A stretch of DNA of 64,000 nt from Amoebophrya sp. A120 (taxonomy: Eukaryota; Sar; Dinophyceae; Syndiniales; Amoebophryaceae). How positions within the stretch are numbered: position 1 is the stretch's first letter; every line of letters begins with the position of its first letter. The notes under the pieces are model-generated. The model was not told the origin of the DNA, searched no databases, and saw only the letters and a list, made by a program, of their open reading frames with translations. Both the position numbers and the translations under genes were made by a program. This document shows positions 12,001 through 24,064 of this stretch, piece by piece. The stretch is taken from the NCBI GenBank assembly GCA_905178155.1, contig CAJINV010000001.1, positions 9,879,865 to 9,943,864 on the forward strand. Reading direction: 5' to 3'.

Positions 12001-12562
12001 ACATTTCCGAAAACTCCTCGATCGCATCGTCCAAAAGCAATTGCCGCCCCGCTTCGGACTGCTTTCCCGCCGCTGAGGACTGTTTCCTCGCAGCATGCGA
12101 CTCTCTCCTCGCAGCCTTCGCAGCTTCTTCCGTCTTCCGCCGGTCGCACGCCGCTTGTATTTCCGCATCTGTGGGGCGGCGGGGTGCGCCCCTCGGGGGA
12201 TTCTGTGCGGCCTTCATCCGCGCAATCTGAGCCGCTGCCAGTGCAGCAGCCTCGGCCTCCATCGACGTCCTCGAATAGGGCTTATCGAAATCCGGCTTGA
12301 GAATCGGATTTTTTTCAGCGAGGCTTTTCTTTTTTTCAGCGAGGCTCTTATTTTTTTCCGCGAGAAAGGTTGACTCGCTGCGTTTCTGCCGCCCCATTTC
12401 GAGCTTCCGCCGGTGGGCCTCCAGGGCCGCATTCGCTGACGGGCGGGAAGCGCGCGGCGGTGGAGGTTTCGCTTTAGCCTTGGCCGGGGCCGACCTCCGC
12501 GTTTCAGGTGGAGGTGCGGGCGCCGCGGGAGCCGGCTGTCTCTGGTGATCACTGCTACTCAT
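9098..12562 (-). CDS. Hypothetical acidic low-complexity protein (5 exons, about 940 aa)
   Basis: The exons are 12562-11915, 11737-10855, 10701-9907, 9785-9663 and 9480-9098; all phases agree. The exon 2 donor is ambiguous: a GC donor at 10855 or a GT donor at 10873, both in phase. The N-terminus is Pro/Ala/Lys-rich with a tandem SLAEK(K/N)K repeat (residues about 70-85). Exons 2 and 3 both carry runs of the type VEEEIVEEE / LIEEEIVEEE, suggesting an internal duplication. The last exon is different: a compact Cys-bearing segment with CWKCANCEAGDCEYG and HRWGLESFLTHGYSVHKQGN. I do not recognise the protein. There is no signal peptide or membrane segment. Exon 5 alone would be a plausible small ORF, but the in-frame join KEEESK-MLEG argues that it is the C-terminus. 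Confidence 0.6.
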
Positions 12563-13696
12563 TCTGCGAGTTGTTCTCCTCGATCCTCCAGCAGGCGGGC
12601 CAAATTCAATGAATACAGTGTGTGACCGTCCAAACTGGGATGAAGACTGCAGGGCTAGCTACGAATGCACTGCCGCAATCGCACGCGGGCGTCCGTCGAC
12701 TGCAGTGTCGTTGCCGCAGATGCAGTTCCCTGGCTAATTCGCGGCTCTTTTCCTTCGTCGATTTTACAGTCTTAGAGCTAAAGCTTGCACAGAATAACGA
12801 AGCCACGCTTGGAAGGTAAGTGCCAAGAACAGATTTCCACAGATAAAAGAAAGTAAGTGCCTGCCTCTAGAAACTTCTTCCAGTACGAGAGCGAATCAGC
12901 GAGAATGAGAAAGCACCACGACAGATTTTATACTTCACGAGCTTCAAAAACAGAATGTTCGTCCGCCATTCGGAAGCCACTGTTGAGTTTGAGTTTTTGT
13001 GTGACAAAAGATGTTGATTCTCTGAGAACGAGACTGCCGTCTTGGCTTTGTGGGTTGGAAGTAAAGGATCGTTGCGGACGCAAAAAACTTCACGGGAGTA
13101 GAAAACTCGCGTAAAGTAGTTTCTGTTCCGCAAATAGCTTGCTTCTACCTCTAGCAATCACGATGTGTAAGTTCTGACAGACAATTCCTTTAGATGTTCT
13201 ATGATTGATGCGTCCGACAGTTCCGATGCTTCCAATGAAGCACGGAGAGGACGATGCAGGGAGTAGAAAAAAATGACCACGGGCGCGGATCTTTAGTTAT
13301 GACGTCACAACGCAGCTCATCTTCGGCACGAACATGCTGTGCTAATGCTGCTTTGATAAAGTCAGCTTCTGCGCAAGCAAACCGCTTCGCTCAAGGATCT
13401 CTTTCTGCTTCACAGTTTCATACATCTATCACCTGCAAAACGTTTCTCTTGTTCGTTTTCGGATTCATTCTACAGTTTTTGATGCTGTTCTATAAAGCAG
13501 TCGAAACAGATCGTCTTATCGCCTGACAGTACTACTTGACCAGATAGAAACATTCACTGACGCCCGGTATTGGGCAGTCTGTGACAGTCTTCCTTGTGCA
13601 TTCAGTTGAAATTGAAAAGGTTCCATTGTAGGATAGAAGTTGTACATCATACATTTAGAGTTGATATCTCGTCCGGCTCCACCAGCTTCTTCCCCC
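12563..13696. other. Intergenic, 1.13 kb, nothing recognised
   Basis: Only short shadow frames are present on both strands. It separates the promoter side of the 9.1-12.6 kb gene from the 3' end of the giant gene. Two GTAAGTGCC words at about 12816 and 12851 on the plus strand resemble splice donors, but I found no reading frame to support a plus-strand gene. Confidence 0.4.
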
Positions 13697-16600
13697 TCAT
13701 CGCAGCAGATTTTCCGGATACAGAAAACACAACGCTTCTTGGAAGAGTTCCTGACTGTACCCCGGCACGAGGAATTGGTCCTCCTTCCGTATCCTCGCGT
13801 AAAAGGATTCCCGTAAAGCCGCTGCCTCCTCGTAGAGCTGCAACCTGCACGCGTGCACGTACTCCGTCGACGGCCGGATGCGAATCTGTGCATGGTCAGG
13901 GTAGCACTCCTGGCCGAGCCGCGATATGAGAATTTTGAGCCCCCGCAGCATCATCTGCGACTTGAACTTCGGGAGGTCGGGCTTCCGGTCCATGAATTTT
14001 TTCAGAAAGTAGCACACGTACGCACAGTACTTGTGCAGCAGCGCATGCTTCATCTGCGGCGCCAGCCCCGCCTGGTGGCAGACTTCCTCGATCACGCCCC
14101 GGATCGGGAAGATGAGCGGGACGAGGTCGACATTGGCCAAGTATTCGCCTTCTTCGTCGTCCTCCGGCTGGTTCATGATGAAGTTGAGGAAAATCCTCAA
14201 ATGCGACTCCTCCATCAACGTCACGATTAGCTCCGTTAGATTTTCCAGGGAGGATTTTACCTCATCCAAGAACAGCCGGTGCAACCGGTCTAACCGCGCG
14301 GTCTTGTAGTCGAGTAACCGGATGTCCTTCCGCATCAGTTCGTGAATGGCGTAGACGAACTGGCCCAACGTGTACCCATTGGGGACGAATTTCGCCTCGT
14401 ACATCTTCCGAAATTCCGGCACCACTACGTCCGCAATCTCCAACGCGGCAACCTCAAACGCTAGTGGGAACATCTCCAGCGAAGGCGCGGTTTCCGCGAC
14501 GGAAAACAGCATCGCCACGGCCTCGTACACCGCCATCTCGAAGTCGGTCGCGACCTTTTGCCAGGAGATCGATTTGTTGATGTACTCCCGGCCGTTGTTC
14601 AGATACTGCGCCACCCGGCCGACCTGGTGGTACAGGTACCGCGCCCGCGGGGTGACGCACCGGACCGCCATTTCGGGGAAGTGCTCGGTGGAAAACAGGT
14701 GCGCAATGTCGCGTCGGATCCAGCTGACGGCGCCCGCGACGCTGCAGGCTTGGCCGGCCTCGAAGAGGAGTTCGGTCAGGTCTGCGACCATCATCGACCG
14801 GCGCTGGGCCTGGAAACACTCCATGAAAATCTCGATGACTTGGTGGCTAATGTGAAACAGGCTGTCGACCAGCTGCTGCCGTTGTTGCAGCGGAAAGTGA
14901 CCCGGCTTCTCGGACACCATGAAGTGACAGAAGTCGCACAGGAGCAGCAGGTAGTCCTCGCAGTATTCCAGCACGTGCTGGTGGTCGAAGTGGTGAACCG
15001 AGTACGAAATCGCCTGCTCCATACCCGGGGCGCTCATACCTGAGTGTAGTTTTGTTGTAATTTTAGGCACGAAAAAGGACGTCCGACGCAGCAGAGAAGC
15101 GAACCCAGTGCCTACTCTAGCAGTCTGTGATTTTGGAATTTGCAAGAACAAAAACTATGGAAACAACAACCAAAACAAACCGAAAAACCTTTTTCCCCGA
15201 CAGCAGGCGCCGCGTCCACGAATTGTTCTGCCTTCGTCGCGAGTTCCGCGGTCGCCTGCACGACCTGTCGCGCCAACAGCTGCACGATCGGCGCGTGCAT
15301 CCCCGCAATGGGCGGGCTTTTCCGCCACGTGAGCAAAAACCAGCGAAACAACGCCTCGGTGCTCGGTGGAAGCTCGAATTGGCGCTTGAAGTCCTTCGGT
15401 TTCTGCTGGTTGTTGAACCGTTTCACGATTTGCCGACTGAAGTACCCCCCGAGCGCGATGGCTTTGGAGAGTTTCAGATCCTCTAATATCCGTGCCACGA
15501 GCGACAAGACGTAGTAAAACGTGATCTTCAAGCCCCGTGACCGCGAGTCCGGATCCCGCATTTCCTGACACCGTTCCAAAATTCCGCTCATCACGGTGAC
15601 GTACGCGGCCTGGATGTGCCCCACGATCAGTTCCTCGATGTCTAACAGGTCCCGAAAATCGTCCGCGGACACTTCCAGCTCGAACACGCCGAACGTTTGG
15701 TAGACGTAGAGAATGATCGTCCCCAGCGACGTGCCGAAGTCCAGCAAATCGCGAAAGTGCAAGATCGCGCCCACCCCCTGCACGAGTTGGATATCCTCCC
15801 GTCCCTTCGGCGCCTTGCGCGTCCCCGCGTCCTCGTATGCCATGATCGGCACCAAATCGCGGAGCATCATTTCCGCCAGTTTGGACACCACCTCCTCCTT
15901 GATTAATTCCGGGGGTGCCGCCGGCATGATCACTTCCCGGTCCTTCACGCCGATCATCTCCAAAATTTTCCGGGCCTGGTCGTTCCGTCGCCGCCCTGCG
16001 TCGGGGTGGAACTGCCGCAACGGGTTGGTCAGATTCCCGTCGCGGAGCTTCAACAAAAACTCCTTGCGCATGTCCGCCGCGTGGTGGTCCGGCCCGTGGT
16101 CCGACTTGAAAAAGTGCCCCCGGTGGCCCTTGACGTCGTCCAGGTCGAACTCGATCAGCTTTTTCTTCTTGATCACGGCTTCCTTCTTCGCCGAGCCGTC
16201 CTGCTTGAAGCCCTGGATCTTCTTCATAATGGGGTCCCCGTCGTAGCGCGCGTCGATCACCTCGTCCCAAGCGGGTTCTTGCCCGTCCCAAAACTGGTCC
16301 ACATTCTTGTTACTCCGTCTCTTAATCGCGATCACCGCGGCTTCCACCGCATTACTGTAGCGATCCGCCAGTTCGAACTGATGGTCTTCAAAATCCTCCT
16401 GCTCGCGGATCATCAAAAAGTCCTCCTTGTCGTCAAAAAAGAGGAACGATGTGTGCTGTTGGCTGCTGCCTTTGCTTTTTCTCCGCCGGTCCTTTGCGTG
16501 ATCCTTCAGTTTGCTCTTCCTCTTCCCCTTCCCACGCACCATCGCGGCCAGGTCCTTTTTCACCACATCGGAGTAGTAGAGGAACGGGTTTGGCGCTGTT

Positions 16601-17278
16601 GTGTCTTTTTTACTCGGCGAACTTTTCTTTCTCTTCTTTTTATCCATAGAAGTGGGCGTGGTGGTCTTCTCAGTAGAAGACTTTCGTTTTTTCTCCCGCC
16701 GAGAAGGTGTGCTTTTCAATTCTGTCGAAGATTTTCGCTTCTTCGACTTTTTGCTTTTTTTCTTGGACGGCGAATCATCATCAGAATCACCGAATTTCCT
16801 TACTTCCTTCGCCATGGCGTCGGATATCACATGCAGCAAGCCGAACGATGTTCCCTCTATCACAGCCTCCAAGGTTTTACTTGTCGTTCGCTTCGATGTT
16901 GAAGCCCGTTTTTGTAGTTCTTCCCGCGCTGGACTACTTGGCAGCGCCTTGATCTTCTGGGACGATTCACTTCGCTCTTTTTTTGGTTTTCTCTTTGCTT
17001 TTGGTGATGGCTCCTCAGGTATCCGGAGGAATCCGTGGTCATTTTCGACGGTTGCAACTTTCAAAATGGGTTTTGGTGCGACACGCCCGATCCTACCGGG
17101 TTTGGAGGAAGATTCGGATTTCGTCCAATTGAAGAAAGAGTCTGGCTCTGGGTAACCAAAAGCGGATGGCCGGGGCACGGTCCCCTGCTCGGTTGGCCGC
17201 ATGTCGCTCGCCCCACTCTTCGCTTCCTCGCTATCATCGCTGTCATCAGCATCACTGTCATCATCATCATCATCATCA

Positions 17279-17310
<32 letters not shown>

Positions 17311-20117
17311 ATCATCGTCGTCCTTGGCCCCACCGCCACCAGCTGCGCCGCTCTTGTCCGTGCTACTTTCGGTCGTAGCATCGTCGTCATCATCACTGCT
17401 GGTGGTGTCGCCACCGCCGATCGCGGACGACGTGATGCCGGGGCCAACGTTCGAAGGGACTGCGCCGGGCGCCGCGATCATCGGCTCGGTCGGGCGAATT
17501 TCGCTCTCGCCGTCCCTGGCGGACACGCCGGAGACGCCGGACGCGACGCCCCGCGGTGGTTGCGCGATCATGGGTTCCGTGGGACGGATTTCGCTGCCGC
17601 CGCTCAGGTCCGAGGCAATCACGCTACTGCCGCCTGATCCGGAGACGTCGGAATCGTCGTCCTGGCCCGACACGCCGGACGCCCCTGACACGCCGGATGC
17701 TCCCGAAACTTCGGACGCTCCCGACACGCCGGACGCCCCCGATACCCCGGACTGCTCATCGCTTTGCCCCGACACGCCGCTTTGATCTGCGGCACTCTCA
17801 TTCGCCCCGCTCACGCCGGACTGGTCTTCGTCCACGCCGCTGACGTCTTTCTCGTCGGAGGCCTCCTCCGTCGAGGCAGCGGACGACGAGGCGGCCTCGG
17901 TCTCCCCACTCTCGGTGACGCCCGACGCGGAGATGGTGGACCGCTTTTTTTTCTTGGATCTCCCCGTGCCGGTGCCACGCTTCCGGCCGTACTCGTCCAG
18001 ATCCACCTCCAGGCCCTCGCGGTACACCTTTTTCTTCGCGTCGAACTCGATTCCCTTGTAGAAAATGCGGTCGTCGACGCCGCAGAGGAACCCGGTGGGG
18101 AACTCGGACACCTTTTCCATGCCGCGGCAGTACATCTGGAACTCGGACAGCTTTTTGTAAAAGTAGTCCTCGAATATTTGGAAAATTTTCTTTTCGAATC
18201 CGTTGAACAGACCCCAAAAGTAGTCCTCAAGAAGCGCTTTGTCGTCTATCATCCGCAGCTTGTCCTGCTTACTGATTCGCCACAGCCGCTGGTTGTCGTA
18301 GTAGGCGTTGGTCAGGATCGCGTCCGGGGGATATCCGTAATTCGCGTTCGTCGGCTTGTCGATCCGCGGCCGAAACCGCTCGTCGACAATGTCGTACGCT
18401 GCGCGGGTCAAATTCTCCTTGGTTGCGAACACGCCCGCGTCCGCCCGCTCCTCGCAGGCCCACTTGACCGCTCCGGCGACAACGCCAGGCCCGGTCTGAA
18501 TAAACTGCTCCAGCCCGTCGTTGTGCGGCCCGAGACCAAACGTTCGCCCCTGTGCGTACGCGGAGGCGCGGAGTCGATCGTTGCCAATACTGGACCGTGG
18601 CTCTCGTCCGCTCTTGGCCCGCTTCGGCACCGGCGTGTCGAAGGCCGTGGCCACGAAATTAGACACGTCGAAATGGAGCAGGAAGCGGAAGTTCGGATCT
18701 TGCCCCAAGCACACCGCTCGGACCAGAACGATGAAGGACTGCAGCATGAAATCGAGCGCGAGACAGGTGGACACATCGATCTGCGTTAACAGCAAATCTA
18801 GCAAATGCGTCACGCGGAGCGGGTCCCTGCCCGGCGCGCCGGGACTCATCGGCTTCATCTTGTGCTTGCGATACGCAGCTAGGACCCGCGCCATAATCAA
18901 CGGATCCGTCACGGTTCTGGCAAGCACCAACGCTACCCGTGCGGTCGCTTCCTTGAACTCCAGAACTAGTTTTTCCACGTGGATCAACGTCTTCTGGCGC
19001 GAGTCGTGTCCCTCATTCCCCTGCAAATGCGCCTGCAACAAATCTGCCACAAACGCGGTCCACACCGGCTGCAGCGTGGCGAAGTGGTCAAGAGAGTAGC
19101 CGTCGTTCTTCCTTTCCAGGAAAAAATCTTTCTTCAGTTCCATGCACACCAGCACCGTGGAACGCAGCACGGGGCGGCGCAGAGACACGAAGCGCATGGT
19201 CTTCTCAAACGCGAACAACATTTCGACGCAAATGCCGATTTGCTCCTCCAGCAGGTCCAGCTCCTCGTCGCCGAACCGCAGCCGCTCATCGTGGTAGTAA
19301 TTCCGGGTGTGCAGAATGACATCCTCGCGAAAGGCCGTGAACGCGCCCCCGAGAAACCCGGCCGCGTCCTCAAAAAAGTTTGCGTACAGTACCGCGTCCG
19401 TCTCCTCGTGAATCTCTTGAATCTGCCCGGGTTTCGTCAAGGAACCCTCCCCGATGTCGCGCAACCGGGAGTCCAACCGATCCTCCAGGTACTTTGCAAA
19501 CAGCGTCAAGATATACAGCTCGTTCCCGAGCTTGCCGACCAGCCGCCGCTGCGTCTTCCCGGTGATGTCGGGCTCGATTGCAACTGTTGATAATGATGTT
19601 TTCTTTCTTGAATATAAGTTTAGATATTCATGGGGCCAATTTTCAAGGTCTCTTATTTCATCCCCACCAAAAATAACAGCACAATAGAATACTCCGTCCT
19701 TGTGCTGACGCGTTTCACAATTACTACTTAGTTAAGACTGCTCAAAAAGACCACTATACGTCTGTTTTTCTCCCATGCCTTGTGAAGCCCGTACAACCTT
19801 CCCGTCCCCAATTGGTGCAAGTGTCGAGCGGCTTCCAGTAAGTCGATGAACAAGGGGTTTTGCACCACCTTGTCCACGAATATTTTCAGGATCGTGTGGT
19901 ACAGAAACCGCGCAAACTCCAGCCCGAGCTGAAAATGGTGCACCTCCCGTCGGCGCGTGTGTATGACTTTCCGAACTTGTACGAGGAAGGGATGGAAGTG
20001 GTTGACACGCTGGCGGTCCCGGCCTTTTACAAAGGACTCTTTGAATGCAAACGCCAGCCCTTTCACCGCCGTGTGAAAGCGGCTTGTTTTCTCTGAAAAG
20101 ATCAAGCGCTCGTCCAT
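13697..20117 (-). CDS. Giant hypothetical protein, about 2,031 aa, poly-Asp and SGVSG repeats (3 exons)
   Basis: The exons are 20117-19760, 19583-15189 (4.4 kb) and 15039-13697; phases agree at both junctions. I do not recognise the family. The N-terminal 500 residues and the C-terminal 800 residues look like folded, mostly helical domains (for example HKMKPMSPGAPGRDPLRVTH; YCEDYLLLLCDFCHFMVSE). They are joined by a long disordered middle. That middle holds SGVSGASGVSG repeats (about 17650-17830). It also holds three copies of a short motif, EIRPTEPMIA, EIRPTEPMIA and DMRPTEQGTV. A run of more than 20 Asp follows, then Ser/Lys-rich stretches. The ends could be helical scaffold or membrane-trafficking domains, but that is a guess. 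No signal peptide or membrane span is visible. Confidence 0.7.
17252..17323. repeat. ATC/GTC trinucleotide tract encoding poly-Asp
   Basis: On the plus strand the tract reads as alternating TCA/TCG triplets. On the coding strand these are GAT/GAC codons, giving an uninterrupted Asp run inside the giant protein. The mix of two synonymous codons shows it is an old or selected protein tract and not a fresh pure microsatellite. Confidence 0.9.
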
Positions 20118-20650
20118 CTTGCCTTCGGTTACGGTTAGGAGGCGATGAGATACTGGATTCTTAAAATCACTAAGCCCTGTTGTACGCGGGCACGCTACTG
20201 CAGTGGCAACGTCGAAAAAAGATCATGACTTCACCAAGCGGAAGCGGTTTTGCTTTTGACTTTGATGACACTCGCAAGAAAACGAAAATAACAAACCTGC
20301 ATCGAAAAAACGAAAGCAGAAAAAGCACTCCAGAATGTCTGCTGATTGCCTCAGAAAGCCTTCTCTCCACTTCAAAATGTCGCTCAACAACGTGGTGAAA
20401 ACGAAAATGCAAATTGTACGATTGCAAATTGTCGTTGAACAACGGAGAGCAAGCAGCTCCGTGCGACTCTGGTGCCATTCATCTCTGTTCTGCATTCACA
20501 CTCATATGCTCGTGTCGCTTGCTGTCGCTGTTCGTTTCAAATCACATCGGTTTTTGGGCCAGGAGCTGGCACGCAAGGAAAAAGAAGCAATCTCCTTTTT
20601 CCATTCGATTCAAAGTTGCGCTGGAGCCTGGTATTTCAGAGCTCCCAGGC
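20118..20650. other. Intergenic, presumed promoter of the giant gene
   Basis: About 530 bp without a supportable coding region. AT-rich stretches alternate with short frames on both strands. I see no repeat or RNA signature. Confidence 0.4.
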
Positions 20651-22711
20651 TTACTTTTTATTCTGCGCCTCCCGATATCGCTTCAATTTGAAGCGATCCT
20701 CTCCATCTTCATCCTCAGTATCGGAATTGAGGCAACCAGCCTGCCGCCGTTCTTCGTGCCTGGCCTCTTTCTCTTTTGCTTGTTTCGCCTGGTGCTCTTC
20801 CAAAATGTTCACGATTTCGCCATGCCCTTGTCTGCGCGCGACCTGGGAAATTCATGTATTTTCCAACATTTTCCGAATCAAAACACTCATCTCCTTTTTA
20901 TGGGTCCGGCAAAGCTACAGTATTTGATCATCTTGTTGTAAAAACAGTGCGCAAACTTTCTCTTAGCGAAATTTACAGAAGAACAATTAGGCAAGTACGT
21001 CCATGGGACTGATTCCAGGTGGCATCTTTTCGTCCATTGGATTCATATTCGCAGTCTCTTGCTGCCGCGCCCGGGCCTCCGCTGTGCGCTGATCTCCGTC
21101 GCCACCACCAAACATTTTACTTGACAGCTTGGACCCCTTCGAACCGCCTCTGCTCTTGGCGTCCTTCAACCGGTGCGCAAGCACGAGGAAGTCCTTGTTC
21201 TTCGGGTCGTCCGCGAGTATCGCTTTCGCATCTTTCATAGCCTCTGCCTCTTCACCCAGAATCTCATTTGCCAAAGCTCGCCGGTAAATCGCTTTTTGAT
21301 TTGTTGGTTCGGACTCCAGCAGTTCATTACACGTTGTGACGGCGCTGGTCGCAAAAAACAAGCAGGGTGGAGACTTCGCAACCACGCCAAGTGGCCCGCC
21401 TTCGGCCAGCTTCAAGTCAGCCAGGGCCATGTTTGATAGACACGCGCGGTACAATTTCTGGAACTCTTCCGATCCAGCAGAGCCACTAGCGCCTGTGACA
21501 GAAAAATGAGAGACACGCGTGACTTTGTGCTGAACATGTTTTTTATCACGAACATCCACGTACTACTACTCAAGAACCAGCAAAAAATGATTGGTGCAAA
21601 ACAGGCACAGGAAATCTCGATCTTTACACCTACTCGCGTCTACTCTCAGGATAGTACCGGTGACATTTACTTCTTGACGCACGAGTCTTGCCGTCTGCTC
21701 GAAGATCCGTCTTGCCAACAGTATCCTTGGGATTGGTTTCTCCTGCAACAGTTTTGCACCGATGTCCTTTCTGGCAGGTGCCAGCGTCTTCCAATCTCGA
21801 GCAAGATTCGGAGCGGAGACTGTGTCTAGCGCCACCGCGAAATAGGGTGCCTCCTTCATCGCTTTCTCGAGGTCGTAGTGCTGCTCTCCGTACGCGTTCT
21901 TGCGAAAAAGCGGGCAGAGCGCAAGGGGAGCGGTTAGATACGATCTCTCGCCCTCCCTCATAGAGGCAACTGCCAATTCCACCAAATCCGGCATGCTTCC
22001 GTCGCCAAGCGTGACTTCTTTGAATTCTGTCCAGGGCGAATTTATGCTTGTCCGCACCCGCACACTGACCACTGCCCCATCGGGTGTCTGGTTATTCAAT
22101 CTCGACTTTGGTGGTTTTGCAACAAATTTTTCTAGCCCGTTCGCACCCGGGCTAAGCACCGCCGGGACCGACTCAACTGGCTGCTTCGCTGTAATACTCT
22201 CGAGAGAAACCTGTCAGAAGGGAGTTAAACTGAAAAGAAGCTAACGTGGCACTCAGGAAGGCCGTGTGAGGTAGAGAAAACGCACTGCGTTATTGGTTGT
22301 GCACATCACAACCATGAAGAGAGCACTCAATACCACGACAGCTTCTGAGTCGGCTGGTCCGCCATTGTTTCCGCCACTTGTCGTCGCGCAATTACTGGTG
22401 ACGCGAAACTCCTCCCCGATTGCGCAGGTCTGAAGGTAGGCCGAAAACTTTTCACCGATTCCACATGTCCCGTCCTCTTTCACTTGAAAGCACGTTGCTA
22501 TACTACTCGGAAGCTCACACGCTGCATCATCAGCAGTGAAAGCGAGCGACGTCGCGATTTTGTGCGTCGACAGTGCGTATTCGTAGTACGCAGTTGGTAT
22601 AGCGGAGTTGGGTTGATATAACTTCAAGACCACCGTGCCAGCGGCTTGCGGCTTCTCCCAACCCTCTCCAGAGAAGACCGTCTCAAACTTAATGTCGTCG
22701 GCAGATGACAT
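20651..22711 (-). CDS. FKBP/TPR immunophilin-like protein (4 exons, 538 aa)
   Basis: The exons are 22711-22334, 22210-21658, 21492-20999 and 20842-20651; all phases agree. Family knowledge: large FKBPs have one or more peptidyl-prolyl isomerase folds followed by TPR repeats that dock on Hsp90-type chaperones. Here residues about 1-125 and 140-230 each follow a divergent FKBP pattern. The second shows DGAVVSVRVRTS, then a LGDGSMPDLVELAVASMREGE block ending NAYG. The C-terminal half has TPR helices (YRACLSNMALADLKLAE; NQKAIYRRALANEILGEEAEAM). The tail is Lys/Glu-rich and ends NKK. Several active-site aromatics of FKBP12 are not evident, so isomerase activity is doubtful. The 63-residue last exon was found only through the phase-0 join MD-VARRQGHG. 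Confidence 0.6.
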
Positions 22712-23203
22712 GATGGTAGGGTTGGAAGATTAGGCTTATCCAGAGTCGATAAATCAAAATCAATGCCAAAAAAGTAGCCAAAACAATAGGTAAATCTCTT
22801 CACGAAAAATTGAAATTGATGTGAAACGGGAATTCCTGAATGAGATCCACAAGAACCAAAAACAGGAAAGTTAAAGTCTCCACTCACGAGGCTGGCCTTC
22901 GTCAACACAGGTCCGGAGCAATTCTTTATTCTCTCGTGATAGATACTTCCACAGCAAAGAACGGATCATCTGCAAGAAAGTGATCCCTCGAAACCAAAAG
23001 CTGATTTGTGATCTGCAACCGGTCTTTCGATCGAACACAACAGCATAGGTCAATGCGGCACCAGAAAACCACTCGGCATTCGCGTGGGAGCGACGCTCTC
23101 CTTTCTTTTGTGGTTAGTGACTCTCCTCAGTGACTTCTAAAGAGGTGTTTTCAAAAACAGCATGAGTCCTTCAACACGACAGGTGTCCACTCATTCGTTG
23201 CCC
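22712..23203. other. Intergenic between FKBP-like and RPS11 genes
   Basis: About 490 bp with no supportable coding region. It should carry the FKBP-like promoter. I see no repeats. Confidence 0.4.
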
Positions 23204-24064
23204 TTAGAAGAGACGGAACTGCTTGCGGGCGGCACCGAAGATCACGTTGGCCTCGCACTTCAGGACGTTGAACTTGACCTGTTTTGTAGTTTTGAAGCAA
23301 AGTTTGCGAAAAAATCCGGAGTGTGAAGGCGATTTTTGTTGTTTGGCTGAAACTACGAATGTACAGTTGTTGGATGTCCCACTCGGAACAACCCTGAGCA
23401 AGTGTCATTTCAACCGATGCGCATGGTCAAACTGGAACATCACACGTGCACGTGCCATGAGACAGAGACAAGCCCTAACCATCGGTCACAACAATCTAAA
23501 TAAAAGGCAAACGAAATTATACCGTCTTAGACAACGGACGGCACTGGCCGGCGGTGATGACGTCACCCTCCTTCACGTCGAAGGCCGGGGAGCAGTGCAC
23601 CGGGATGTTGGTGTGGCGCTTCTCGAAACGGTTGAACTTCTTGATGTAGTGCAAGTACGTTCGGCGCATCACGATCGTGTTCTTCATCTTGTTAGCGGAG
23701 ATGCACATACCCTTAAGCACGCGACCACGGATGGAAACATTGCCGGTGAACGGGCACTTCTTGTCGACGTAGCGGCCCTCCTTGGCCTCCTTCGGGGTCT
23801 GGAAGGACAGACCCACGTTCTTCCAGTAGCGAACCTGCAGAGAGTTTTTCAGGGTTGACGATCTTTAGCTTATGATTTTAGGAGCGAAATCAAAATTTTT
23901 GCGGTCCACTATGCGGTAAACCTAAAAAAGCGGCGATCAGAACGCAGCAGAAGCCAAAAATTATCCCTCACCACTTTGCCGGCCTTCTTTCCGGTGGTGG
24001 TACGCTTGGCGCCGATGAAGACGGCATCCTGCTTCTGGAAGGCCTTTTCGTGTTGGTCAGCCAT
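23204..24064 (-). CDS. RPS11: 40S ribosomal protein uS17 (S11) (3 exons)
   Basis: The exons are 24064-23972, 23834-23523 and 23278-23204; all are in phase 0 and give 159 aa, the usual eukaryotic length. uS17 binds 18S rRNA in the small subunit body. The sequence is highly conserved: [55 protein letters not shown] and the C-terminal [14 protein letters not shown] join across intron 2. The introns are 137 and 244 bp, with GTGAGG and GTATAA donors and CAG acceptors. This gene is the best calibration point for splice-site and codon use in the window. Confidence 0.97.

Noticed and set aside
12800-12870. Plus-strand gene suggested by two GTAAGTGCC donor-like words
   Set aside because: No associated reading frame or acceptor with coding sequence; probably a chance short duplication.
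16006-16902. Long plus-strand ORF (298 codons)
   Set aside because: Antisense of the giant protein's Lys-rich region; no family similarity.
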